Below, in pieces: positions 12,279 through 23,548 of a stretch of DNA of 64,000 nt. Position 1 is the stretch's first letter. Each line of letters starts with the position of its first letter. The stretch covers positions 18,430,501 through 18,494,500 of the forward strand of contig NW_027478159.1 in NCBI RefSeq assembly GCF_051020975.1, given 5' to 3'. The notes beneath the pieces are model-generated. The model ran no database searches. It saw nothing but the letters and a program-made list of their open reading frames with translations, and was not told the DNA's origin. The stretch is from Osmia lignaria lignaria. Its lineage: Eukaryota > Arthropoda > Insecta > Hymenoptera > Megachilidae. A program made the position numbers and the translations under genes.

Positions 12279-14854
12279 TTGCAGATTTATCTCAAGGGAA
12301 GGTACCTGACGGACATATTTCGAGATATATCTTCTTCTTGTTGTTCTTCTTCTGCACAGCTAAGCTGGAAGTGGCATTTGCGGCTCGCACTAGTGCAGAG
12401 TTATCTCAAAGAAAGGGGCCACGGTGTTTCTGTATCTCTATTATGTTGGTGCGGCTTCGGAACTTTTAAATATCTTGATATATCTCGAGAAGTACGCGTC
12501 TGATCAAAAAATATCGTACAACATAAAAAGTAGCAGACTTAATTCTCTACAAAAGAGGTCTCTCAACATTTTGCCATAGCTCGCTTTGTTTCCGAGATAT
12601 TTGCACATTTATCTCAAGGGAAGGGGCCTGACGGACATATTTCGAGATATTTCTTCTTCTTGTTGTTCTACTTCTGCACAGCTAAGCTGGGAGTGGCATT
12701 TGCGGCTCGCACTAGTGCAGAGTTATCTCAAAGAAAGGGGCCACGGTGTTTCTGTATCTCTATTATGTTGGTGCGGCTTCGGAACTTTTAAATATCTTGA
12801 TATATCTCGAGAACTACGCATCTGACCAAAAAATATCATACAACATAAAAAGTAGGAAACTTAATTCTCTAAAAAAAAGGTCTCTTAACATTTTGCCATA
12901 GCTCGCTTCGTTTCCGAGATATTTGCAGATTTATCTCAAGGGAAGGGGCCTGACGGACATATTTCGAGATATTTCTTCTTCTTGTTGTTCTTCTTCTGCA
13001 CAGCTAAGCTGGAAGTGGCATTTGCAGCTCGCAATAGTGCAGAGTTATCTCAAAGAAAGGGGCCACCGTGTTTCTGTATCTCTATTATGTTGGTGCGGTT
13101 TCGGAACTTTTAAATATCTTGATATATCTCGAGAACTACGCATCTGATCAAAAAATATCATGGAACATAAAAAGTAGGAAACATAATTCTCTACAAAAAA
13201 GGTCTCTTAACATTTTGCCATAGCTCGCTTCGTTTCCGAGATATTTGCAGATTTATCTCAAGGGAAGGTACCTGACGGATATGTTTCGAGATATTTCTTC
13301 TTCTTGTTGTTCTTCTTCTGCACAGCTAAGCTGGAAGTGGCATTTGCAGCTCGCAATAGTGCAGAGTTATCTCAAAGAAAGGGGCCACCGTGTTTCTGTA
13401 TCTCTATTATGTTGGTGCGGTTTCGGAACTTTTAAATATCTTGATATATCTCGAGAACTACGCATCTGATCAAAAAATATCATGGAACATAAAAAGTAGG
13501 AAACATAATTCTCTACAAAAAAGGTCTCTTAACATTTTGCCATAGCTCGCTTCGTTTCCGAGATATTTGCAGATTTATCTCAAGGGAAGGTACCTGACGG
13601 ACATATTTCGAGATATATCTTCTTCTTGTTGTTCTTCTTCTGCACAGCTAAGCTGGAAGTGGCATTTGCGGCTCGCACTAGTGCAGAGTTATCTCAAAGA
13701 AAGGGGCCACGGTGTTTCTGTATCTCTATTATGTTGGTGCGGCTTCGGAACTTTTAAATATCTTGATATATCTCGAGAAGTACGCGTCTGATCAAAAAAT
13801 ATCGTACAACATAAAAAGTAGCAGACTTAATTCTCTACAAAAGAGGTCTCTCAACATTTTGCCATAGCTCGCTTTGTTTCCGAGATATTTGCACATTTAT
13901 CTCAAGGGAAGGGGCCTGACGGACATATTTCGAGATATTTCTTCTTCTTGTTGTTCTACTTCTGCACAGCTAAGCTGGGAGTGGCATTTGCGGCTCGCAC
14001 TAGTGCAGAGTTATCTCAAAGAAAGGGGCCACGGTGTTTCTGTATCTCTATTATGTTGGTGCGGCTTCGGAACTTTTAAATATCTTGATATATCTCGAGA
14101 ACTACGCATCTGACCAAAAAATATCATACAACATAAAAAGTAGGAAACTTAATTCTCTAAAAAAAAGGTCTCTTAACATTTTGCCATAGCTCGCTTCGTT
14201 TCCGAGATATTTGCAGATTTATCTCAAGGGAAGGGGCCTGACGGACATATTTCGAGATATTTCTTCTTCTTGTTGTTCTTCTTCTGCACAGCTAAGCTGG
14301 AAGTGGCATTTGCAGCTCGCAATAGTGCAGAGTTATCTCAAAGAAAGGGGCCACCGTGTTTCTGTATCTCTATTATGTTGGTGCGGTTTCGGAACTTTTA
14401 AATATCTTGATATATCTCGAGAACTACGCATCTGATCAAAAAATATCATGGAACATAAAAAGTAGGAAACATAATTCTCTACAAAAAAGGTCTCTTAACA
14501 TTTTGCCATAGCTCGCTTCGTTTCCGAGATATTTGCAGATTTATCTCAAGGGAAGGTACCTGACGGATATGTTTCGAGATATTTCTTCTTCTTGTTGTTC
14601 TTCTTCTGCACAGCTAAGCTGGAAGTGGCATTTGCAGCTCGCAATAGTGCAGAGTTATCTCAAAGAAAGGGGCCACCGTGTTTCTGTATCTCTATTATGT
14701 TGGTGCGGTTTCGGAACTTTTAAATATCTTGATATATCTCGAGAACTACGCATCTGATCAAAAAATATCATGGAACATAAAAAGTAGGAAACATAATTCT
14801 CTACAAAAAAGGTCTCTTAACATTTTGCCATAGCTCGCTTCGTTTCCGAGATAT
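12279..14854 (+). repeat. Two 1288-bp tetrameric higher-order units
   Basis: The four monomers at 12279, 12601, 12923 and 13245 are repeated in the same order at 13567, 13889, 14211 and 14533. Private markers copied in both include AAGTACGCGTC with TATCGTACAAC and AGCAGACTT (unit 1), TGTTCTACTTCTGC with CTGGGAGTGG (unit 2), an eight-A run with CACCGTG (unit 3), and GGTACCTGACGGATATG (unit 4). I saw no difference between the copies by eye, so the duplication is recent or the copies have been converted. Confidence 0.93.
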
Positions 14855-17430
14855 TTGCAGATTTATCTCAAGGGAAGGTACCTGACGGACATATTTCGAG
14901 ATATATCTTCTTCTTGTTGTTCTTCTTCTGCACAGCTAAGCTGGAAGTGGCATTTGCGGCTCGCACTAGTGCAGAGTTATCTCAAAGAAAGGGGCCACGG
15001 TGTTTCTGTATCTCTATTATGTTGGTGCGGCTTCGGAACTTTTAAATATCTTGATATATCTCGAGAACTACGCATCTGATCAAAAAATATCATAGAACAT
15101 AAAAAGTAGGAAACTTAATTCTCCACAAAAAAGGTCTCTTAACATTTTGCCATAGCTCGCTTCGTTTCCGAGATATTTGCAGATTTATCTCAGGGGAAGG
15201 GGCCTGACGGACATATTTCGAGATATTTCTCCTTCTTGTTGTTCTTCTTCTGCACAGCTAAGCTGGAAGTGGCATTTGCAGCCCGCAATAGTGCAGAGTT
15301 ATCTCAAAGAAAGGGGCCACGGTGTTTCTGTATCTCTATTATGTTGGTGCGGCTTCGGAACTTTTAAATATCTTGATATATCTCGAGAACTACGCATCTG
15401 ATCAAAAAATATCATAGAACATAAAAAGTAGGAAACTTAATTCTCTACAAAAAAGGTCTCTTAACATTTTGCCATAGCTCGCTTCGTTTCCGAGATATTT
15501 GCAGATATATCTCAAGGGAAGGGGCCTGACGGTCATATTTCGAGATATTTCTTCTTCTTGTTGTTCTTCTTCTGCACAGCTAAGCTGGAAGTGGCATTTG
15601 CAGCGCGCAATAGTGCAGAGTTATCTCAACGAAAGGGGCCACGGTGTTTCTGTATCTCTATTATGTTGGTGCGGCTTCGGAACTTTTAAATATCTCGATA
15701 TATCTCGAAAACTACGCTTCTGACCAAAAAATATCATAGAACACAAAAAGTAGGAAACTTAATTCTCTACAGAAAAGGTCTCTTAACATTTTGCCATAGC
15801 TCGCTTCGTTTCCGAGATATTTGCAGATTTATCTCAGGGGAAGGGGCCTGACGGACATATTTCGAGATATTTCTTCTTCTTGTTGTTCTTCTTCTGCACA
15901 GCTAAGCTGGAAGAGGCATTTACAGCTCGCAATAGTGCAGAGTTATCTCAAAGAAAGGGGCCACGGTGTTTCTGTATCTCTATTATGTTGGTGCGGCTTC
16001 GGAACTTTTAAATACCTTGATATATCTCGAGACCTACGTATCTGATCAAAAAATATCATAGAACATAAAAAGTAGGAAACTTAATTCTCTACAAAAAAGG
16101 TCTCTTAACATTTTGCCATAGCTCGCTTCGTTTCCGAGATATTTGCAGATTTATCTCAAGGGAAGGGGCCTGACGGACATATTTCGAGATATTTCTTCTT
16201 CTTGTTGTTCTTCTTCTGCACAGCTAAGCTGGAAGTGGCATTTGCAGCTCGCAATAGTGCAGAGTTATCTCAAAGAAAGGGGCCACGGTGTTTCTGTATC
16301 TCTATTATGTTGGTGCGGCTTCGAAACTTTTAAATATCTTGATATATCTCGAGAACTACGCATCTGATCAAAAAATATCATAGAACATAAAAAGTAGGAA
16401 ACTTAATTCTCTACAAAAAAGGTCCCTTAACATTTTGCCATAGCTCGCTTCGTTTCCGAGATATTTGCAGATTTATCTCAAGGGAAGGGGCCTGACGGAC
16501 ATATTTCGAGATATTTCTTCTTCTTGTTGTTCTTCTTCTGCACAGCTAAGCTGGAAGTGGCATTTGCAGCTCGCAATAGTGCAGAGTTATCTCAAAGAAA
16601 GGGGCCACGGTCTTTCTCTATCTCTATTATGTTGGTGCGGCTTCGGAACTTTTAAATATCTTGATATATCTCGAGAACTACGCATCTGATCAAAAAATAT
16701 CATAGAACATAAAAAGTAGGAAACTTAATTCTCTACAAAAAAGGTCTCTTAACATTTTGCCATAGCTCGCTTCGTTTCCGAGATATTTGCAGATTTATCT
16801 CAAGGGAAGGGGCCTGACGGACATATTTCGAGATATTTCTTCTTCTTGTTGTTCTTCTTCTGCACAGCTAAACTGGAAGTGGCATTTCCAGCTCGCAATA
16901 CTGCAGAGTTATCTCAAAGAAAGGGGCCACGGTGTTTCTGTATCTCTATTATGTTGGTGCGGCTTCGGAACTTTTAAATATCTTGATATATCTCGAGAAC
17001 TACGCATCTGATCAAAAAATATCATAGAACATAAAAAGTAGGAAACTTAATTCTCTACAAAAAAGCTCTCTTAACATTTTGCCATAGCTCGCTTCGTTTC
17101 CGAGATATTTGCAGATATATCTCAAGGGAAGGGGCCTGACGGTCATATTTCGAGATATTTCTTCTTCTTGTTGTTCTTCTTCTGCACAGCTAAGCTGGAA
17201 GTGGCATTTGCAGCGCGCAATAGTGCAGAGTTATCTCAACGAAAGGGGCCACGGTGTTTCTGTATCTCTATTATGTTGGTGCGGCTTCGGAACTTTTAAA
17301 TATCTCGATATATCTCGAAAACTACGCTTCTGATCAAAAAATATCATAGAACATAAAAAGTAGGAAACATAATTCTCTACAAAAAAGGTCTCTTAACATT
17401 TTGCCATAGCTCGCTTCGTTTCCGAGATAT
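14855..17430 (+). repeat. Octameric higher-order unit (2576 bp)
   Basis: Eight monomers start at 14855, 15177, 15499, 15821, 16143, 16465, 16787 and 17109. Diagnostic changes in order are GGTACC with ACTAGT; CAGGGGAAGG with TCTCCTTC and GCAGCCCGC; GACGGTCAT with CTCAACGAAAGG; GGAAGAGGC with GAGACCTACG; CTTCGAAAC; CACGGTCTTTCTC; CTAAACTGG with AATACTGC; and GACGGTCAT again. The first six recur in the next two units. The last two (CTAAACTGG and GACGGTCAT types) are absent from the shorter unit that follows. Confidence 0.92.
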
Positions 17431-19362
17431 TTGCAGATTTATCTCAAGGGAAGGTACCTGACGGACATATTTCGAGATATATCTTCTTCTTGTTGTTCTT
17501 CTTCTGCACAGCTAAGCTGGAAGTGGCATTTGCGGCTCGCACTAGTGCAGAGTTATCTCAAAGAAAGGGGCCACGGTGTTTCTGTATCTCTATTATGTTG
17601 GTGCGGCTTCGGAACTTTTAAATATCTTGATATATCTCGAGAACTACGCATCTGATCAAAAAATATCATAGAACATAAAAAGTAGGAAACTTAATTCTCC
17701 ACAAAAAAGGTCTCTTAACATTTTGCCATAGCTCGCTTCGTTTCCGAGATATTTGCAGATTTATCTCAGGGGAAGGGGCCTGACGGACATATTTCGAGAT
17801 ATTTCTCCTTCTTGTTGTTCTTCTTCTGCACAGCTAAGCTGGAAGTGGCATTTGCAGCCCGCAATAGTGCAGAGTTATCTCAAAGAAAGGGGCCACGGTG
17901 TTTCTGTATCTCTATTATGTTGGTGCGGCTTCGGAACTTTTAAATATCTTGATATATCTCGAGAACTACGCATCTGATCAAAAAATATCATAGAACATAA
18001 AAAGTAGGAAACTTAATTCTCTACAAAAAAGGTCTCTTAACATTTTGCCATAGCTCGCTTCGTTTCCGAGATATTTGCAGATATATCTCAAGGGAAGGGG
18101 CCTGACGGTCATATTTCGAGATATTTCTTCTTCTTGTTGTTCTTCTTCTGCACAGCTAAGCTGGAAGTGGCATTTGCAGCGCGCAATAGTGCAGAGTTAT
18201 CTCAACGAAAGGGGCCACGGTGTTTCTGTATCTCTATTATGTTGGTGCGGCTTCGGAACTTTTAAATATCTCGATATATCTCGAAAACTACGCTTCTGAC
18301 CAAAAAATATCATAGAACATAAAAAGTAGGAAACTTAATTCTCTACAGAAAAGGTCTCTTAACATTTTGCCATAGCTCGCTTCGTTTCCGAGATATTTGC
18401 AGATTTATCTCAGGGGAAGGGGCCTGACGGACATATTTCGAGATATTTCTTCTTCTTGTTGTTCTTCTTCTGCACAGCTAAGCTGGAAGAGGCATTTACA
18501 GCTCGCAATAGTGCAGAGTTATCTCAAAGAAAGGGGCCACGGTGTTTCTGTATCTCTATTATGTTGGTGCGGCTTCGGAACTTTTAAATACCTTGATATA
18601 TCTCGAGACCTACGTATCTGATCAAAAAATATCATAGAACATAAAAAGTAGGAAACTTAATTCTCTACAAAAAAGGTCTCTTAACATTTTGCCATAGCTC
18701 GCTTCGTTTCCGAGATATTTGCAGATTTATCTCAAGGGAAGGGGCCTGACGGACATATTTCGAGATATTTCTTCTTCTTGTTGTTCTTCTTCTGCACAGC
18801 TAAGCTGGAAGTGGCATTTGCAGCTCGCAATAGTGCAGAGTTATCTCAAAGAAAGGGGCCACGGTGTTTCTGTATCTCTATTATGTTGGTGCGGCTTCGA
18901 AACTTTTAAATATCTTGATATATCTCGAGAACTACGCATCTGATCAAAAAATATCATAGAACATAAAAAGTAGGAAACTTAATTCTCTACAAAAAAGGTC
19001 CCTTAACATTTTGCCATAGCTCGCTTCGTTTCCGAGATATTTGCAGATTTATCTCAAGGGAAGGGGCCTGACGGACATATTTCGAGATATTTCTTCTTCT
19101 TGTTGTTCTTCTTCTGCACAGCTAAGCTGGAAGTGGCATTTGCAGCTCGCAATAGTGCAGAGTTATCTCAAAGAAAGGGGCCACGGTCTTTCTCTATCTC
19201 TATTATGTTGGTGCGGCTTCGGAACTTTTAAATATCTTGATATATCTCGAGAACTACGCATCTGATCAAAAAATATCATAGAACATAAAAAGTAGGAAAC
19301 TTAATTCTCTACAAAAAACGTCTCTTAACATTTTGCCATAGCTCGCTTCGTTTCCGAGATAT
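17431..19362 (+). repeat. Hexameric higher-order unit (1932 bp)
   Basis: The six monomers match the first six of the preceding octamer in order: GGTACC, GCAGCCCGC, GACGGTCAT, GGAAGAGGC, CTTCGAAAC and CACGGTCTTTCTC types at 17431, 17753, 18075, 18397, 18719 and 19041. The CTAAACTGG/GACGGTCAT pair is missing. The unit has therefore either lost two monomers by unequal exchange or represents the state before they were added. Confidence 0.92.
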
Positions 19363-21294
19363 TTGCAGATTTATCTCAAGGGAAGGTACCTGACGGACAT
19401 ATTTCGAGATATATCTTCTTCTTGTTGTTCTTCTTCTGCACAGCTAAGCTGGAAGTGGCATTTGCGGCTCGCACTAGTGCAGAGTTATCTCAAAGAAAGG
19501 GGCCACGGTGTTTCTGTATCTCTATTATGTTGGTGCGGCTTCGGAACTTTTAAATATCTTGATATATCTCGAGAACTACGCATCTGATCAAAAAATATCA
19601 TAGAACATAAAAAGTAGGAAACTTAATTCTCCACAAAAAAGGTCTCTTAACATTTTGCCATAGCTCGCTTCGTTTCCGAGATATTTGCAGATTTATCTCA
19701 GGGGAAGGGGCCTGACGGACATATTTCGAGATATTTCTCCTTCTTGTTGTTCTTCTTCTGCACAGCTAAGCTGGAAGTGGCATTTGCAGCCCGCAATAGT
19801 GCAGAGTTATCTCAAAGAAAGGGGCCACGGTGTTTCTGTATCTCTATTATGTTGGTGCGGCTTCGGAACTTTTAAATATCTTGATATATCTCGAGAACTA
19901 CGCATCTGATCAAAAAATATCATAGAACATAAAAAGTAGGAAACTTAATTCTCTACAAAAAAGGTCTCTTAACATTTTGCCATAGCTCGCTTCGTTTCCG
20001 AGATATTTGCAGATATATCTCAAGGGAAGGGGCCTGACGGTCATATTTCGAGATATTTCTTCTTCTTGTTGTTCTTCTTCTGCACAGCTAAGCTGGAAGT
20101 GGCATTTGCAGCGCGCAATAGTGCAGAGTTATCTCAACGAAAGGGGCCACGGTGTTTCTGTATCTCTATTATGTTGGTGCGGCTTCGGAACTTTTAAATA
20201 TCTCGATATATCTCGAAAACTACGCTTCTGACCAAAAAATATCATAGAACATAAAAAGTAGGAAACTTAATTCTCTACAGAAAAGGTCTCTTAACATTTT
20301 GCCATAGCTCGCTTCGTTTCCGAGATATTTGCAGATTTATCTCAGGGGAAGGGGCCTGACGGACATATTTCGAGATATTTCTTCTTCTTGTTGTTCTTCT
20401 TCTGCACAGCTAAGCTGGAAGAGGCATTTACAGCTCGCAATAGTGCAGAGTTATCTCAAAGAAAGGGGCCACGGTGTTTCTGTATCTCTATTATGTTGGT
20501 GCGGCTTCGGAACTTTTAAATACCTTGATATATCTCGAGACCTACGTATCTGATCAAAAAATATCATAGAACATAAAAAGTAGGAAACTTAATTCTCTAC
20601 AAAAAAGGTCTCTTAACATTTTGCCATAGCTCGCTTCGTTTCCGAGATATTTGCAGATTTATCTCAAGGGAAGGGGCCTGACGGACATATTTCGAGATAT
20701 TTCTTCTTCTTGTTGTTCTTCTTCTGCACAGCTAAGCTGGAAGTGGCATTTGCAGCTCGCAATAGTGCAGAGTTATCTCAAAGAAAGGGGCCACGGTGTT
20801 TCTGTATCTCTATTATGTTGGTGCGGCTTCGAAACTTTTAAATATCTTGATATATCTCGAGAACTACGCATCTGATCAAAAAATATCATAGAACATAAAA
20901 AGTAGGAAACTTAATTCTCTACAAAAAAGGTCCCTTAACATTTTGCCATAGCTCGCTTCGTTTCCGAGATATTTGCAGATTTATCTCAAGGGAAGGGGCC
21001 TGACGGACATATTTCGAGATATTTCTTCTTCTTGTTGTTCTTCTTCTGCACAGCTAAGCTGGAAGTGGCATTTGCAGCTCGCAATAGTGCAGAGTTATCT
21101 CAAAGAAAGGGGCCACGGTCTTTCTCTATCTCTATTATGTTGGTGCGGCTTCGGAACTTTTAAATATCTTGATATATCTCGAGAACTACGCATCTGATCA
21201 AAAAATATCATAGAACATAAAAAGTAGGAAACTTAATTCTCTACAAAAAAGGTCTCTTAACATTTTGCCATAGCTCGCTTCGTTTCCGAGATAT
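19363..21294 (+). repeat. Hexameric higher-order unit, next copy (1932 bp)
   Basis: Monomers at 19363, 19685, 20007, 20329, 20651 and 20973 repeat the 17431-19362 order with only scattered differences, for example AAAAAACGTCTC before 19363 against AAAAAAGGTCTC before 21295. This copy is followed by the CTAAACTGG and GACGGTCAT types (21295, 21617), so 19363-21938 can equally be read as a second octamer. The series is then 8, 6, 8 monomers. Confidence 0.92.
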
Positions 21295-22897
21295 TTGCAG
21301 ATTTATCTCAAGGGAAGGGGCCTGACGGACATATTTCGAGATATTTCTTCTTCTTGTTGTTCTTCTTCTGCACAGCTAAACTGGAAGTGGCATTTCCAGC
21401 TCGCAATACTGCAGAGTTATCTCAAAGAAAGGGGCCACGGTGTTTCTGTATCTCTATTATGTTGGTGCGGCTTCGGAACTTTTAAATATCTTGATATATC
21501 TCGAGAACTACGCATCTGATCAAAAAATATCATAGAACATAAAAAGTAGGAAACTTAATTCTCTACAAAAAAGCTCTCTTAACATTTTGCCATAGCTCGC
21601 TTCGTTTCCGAGATATTTGCAGATATATCTCAAGGGAAGGGGCCTGACGGTCATATTTCGAGATATTTCTTCTTCTTGTTGTTCTTCTTCTGCACAGCTA
21701 AGCTGGAAGTGGCATTTGCAGCGCGCAATAGTGCAGAGTTATCTCAACGAAAGGGGCCACGGTGTTTCTGTATCTCTATTATGTTGGTGCGGCTTCGGAA
21801 CTTTTAAATATCTCGATATATCTCGAAAACTACGCTTCTGATCAAAAAATATCATAGAACATAAAAAGTAGGAAACTTAATTCTCTACAAAAAAGGGCTC
21901 TTAACATTTTGCCATAGCTTGCTTCGTTTCCGAGATATTTGCAGATTTATCTCAGGGGAAGGGGCCTGACGGACATATTTCGAGATATTTCTTCTTCTTG
22001 TTGTTCTTCTTCTGCACAGCTAAGCTGGAAGTGGCATTTACAGCTCGCAATAGTGCAGAGTTATCTCAAAGAAAGGGGCCACGGTGTTTCTGTATCTCTA
22101 TTATGTTGGTGCGGCTTCGGAACTTTTAAATACCTTGATATATCTCGAGACCTACGTATCTGATCAAAAAATATCATAGAACATAAAAAGTAGGAAACTT
22201 AATTCTCTACAAAAAAGGTCTCTTAACATTTTGCCATAGCTCGCTTCGTTTCCGAGATATTTGCAGATTTATCTCAAGGGAAGGGGCCTGACGGACATAT
22301 TTCGAGATATTTCTTCTTCTTGTTGTTCTTCTTCTGCACAGCTAAGCTGGAAGTGGCATTTGCAGCTCGCAATAGTGCAGAGTTATCTCAAAGAAAGGGG
22401 CCACGGTGTTTCTGTATCTCTATTATGTTGGTGCGGCTTCGGAACTTTTAAATATCTTGATATATCTCGAGAACTACGCATCTGATCAAAAAATATCATA
22501 GAACATAAAAAGTAGGAAACTTAATTCTCTACAAAAAAGGTCCCTTAACATTTTGCCATAGCTCGCTTCGTTTCCGAGATATTTGCGGATTTATCTCAAG
22601 GGAAGGGGCCTGACGGACATATTTCGAGATATTTCTTCTTCTTGTTGTTCTTCTTCTGCACAGCTAAGCTGGAAGTGGCATTTGCAGCTCGCAATAGTGC
22701 AGAGTTATCTCAAAGAAAGGGGCCACGGTGTTTCTGTATCTCTATTATGTTGGTGCGGCTTCGGAACTTTTAAATATCTTGATATATCTCGAGAACTACG
22801 CATCTGATCAAAAAATATCATAGAACATAAAAAGTAGGAAACTTAATTCTCTACAAAAAAGGTCTCTTAACATTTTGCCATAGCTCGCTTCGTTTCC

Positions 22898-22919
22898 GAG
22901 ATATTTGCAGATTTATCTC
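22898..22919. repeat. Short inverted repeat in the monomer (6-bp arms)
   Basis: GAGATA (22898-22903) and TATCTC (22914-22919) are perfect reverse complements separated by a 10-bp loop. In units reading GCAGATATATCTC (for example 17109 and 29667) the arms grow to 7 bp, GAGATAT and ATATCTC, with an 8-bp loop. The element recurs in almost every unit. It could form a small cruciform or be a symmetric protein-binding site. Neither role is shown by the sequence. Confidence 0.8.
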
Positions 22920-23046
22920 AAGGGAAGGGGCCTGACGGACATATTTCGAGATATTTCTTCTTCTTGTTGTTCTTCTTCTGCACAGCTAAGCTGGAAGTGG
23001 CATTTGCAGCTCGCAATAGTGCAGAGTTATCTCAAAGAAAGGGGCC
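22906..23046 (+). repeat. Internal duplication within the monomer (114-bp offset)
   Basis: The 27 bases at 22906-22932 match 23020-23046 at 24 of 27 positions, without gaps. Both run from TGCAGA through TTATCTCAA to GGGGCC. Upstream, AGCTCGC occurs before each copy (22882-22888 and 23008-23014), with 12 bp less spacing in the second. The 322-bp unit therefore probably grew from a shorter ancestral repeat by internal duplication followed by divergence. Confidence 0.85.
22954..22979 (+). repeat. Pyrimidine-rich triplet tract in the monomer
   Basis: A 26-bp run of TTC and TTG triplets lies between GAGATA and the CTGCACAGC motif. On the other strand it is a purine-rich GAA/CAA tract. In about 199 copies its length is nearly fixed. 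The only size change recognised is loss of one triplet in the 9062 unit; other changes are substitutions (for example TTGGTGTTC near 8478 and TTCTTGTTC near 43572). Confidence 0.85.
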
Positions 23047-23548
23047 ACGGTGTTTCTGTATCTCTATTATGTTGGTGCGGCTTCGGAACTTTTAAATATC
23101 TTGATATATCTCGAGAACTACGCATCTGATCAAAAAATATCATAGAACATAAAAAGTAGGAAACTTAATTCTCTACAAAAAAGTTCCCTTAACATTTTGC
23201 CATAGCTCGCTTCGTTTCCGAGATATTTGCAGATTTATCTCAAGGGAAGGGGCCTGACGGACATATTTCGAGATATTTCTTCTTCTTGTTGTTCTTCTTC
23301 TGCACAGCTAAGCTGGAAGTGGCATTTGCAGCTCGCAATAGTGCAGAGTTATCTCAAAGAAAGGGGCCACGGTCTTTCTCTATCTCTATTATGTTGGTGC
23401 GGCTTCGGAACTTTTAAATATCTTGATATATCTCGAGAACTACGCATCTGATCAAAAAATATCATAGAACATAAAAAGTAGGAAACTTAATTCTCTACAA
23501 AAAAGGTCTCTTAAAATTTTGCCATAGCTCGCTTCGTTTCCGAGATAT

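Larger units (their letters stand above)
22905..23226 (+). repeat. Representative plain monomer (reference unit)
   Basis: This unit has the commonest base at nearly all variable sites and serves as a reference. Offsets are counted from its TTG at 22905. Landmarks are TATCTC (22914-22919), GGGGCC (22927-22932), GAGATA (22948-22953), the triplet tract (22954-22979), AGCTCGC (23008-23014), second TATCTC (23028-23033), second GGGGCC (23041-23046), third TATCTC (23059-23064), TTCGGAAC (23082-23089), TCTCGAGA containing CTCGAG (23109-23116), TGATCA (23127-23132), and the A-rich linker to 23200. G+C is about 40% by hand count. Confidence 0.95.
21295..23548 (+). repeat. Heptameric higher-order unit (2254 bp)
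   Basis: Seven monomers start at 21295 and end before 23549. The order is CTAAACTGG with AATACTGC, GACGGTCAT, CAGGGGAAGG with GAGACCTACG, a plain unit, TTTGCGGATT, a plain unit, and CACGGTCTTTCTC. Compared with the next copy, one monomer of the CAGGGG/GAGACC pair is missing: here both markers sit in one unit (21939), while in the next copy they are in two (24193 and 24515). The single unit looks like a fusion of those two, or they arose by its duplication. Confidence 0.9.

Noticed and set aside
22898..22919. Intrinsic terminator or bacterial promoter elements
   Set aside because: The 6-bp inverted repeat is A/T-rich and has no following T-run, and the context is a eukaryotic-type satellite. 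Chance TATA-like words are expected at 60% A+T.
22983..23093. RNA polymerase III A-box and B-box, suggesting a tRNA-derived SINE origin
   Set aside because: CAGCTAAGCTGG matches 11 of 12 degenerate A-box positions, but a match this loose is expected by chance about once in two such units. The B-box candidate (CTTCGGAAC) matches only 7 of 9, sits about 98 bp away, and is followed almost at once by TTTT.
22905..23226. CENP-B box-like motif
   Set aside because: Each TTCG in the unit was compared with the 17-bp consensus. The closest (ATTTCGAGATATTTC) lacks the CGGG half, so no functional box is supported.
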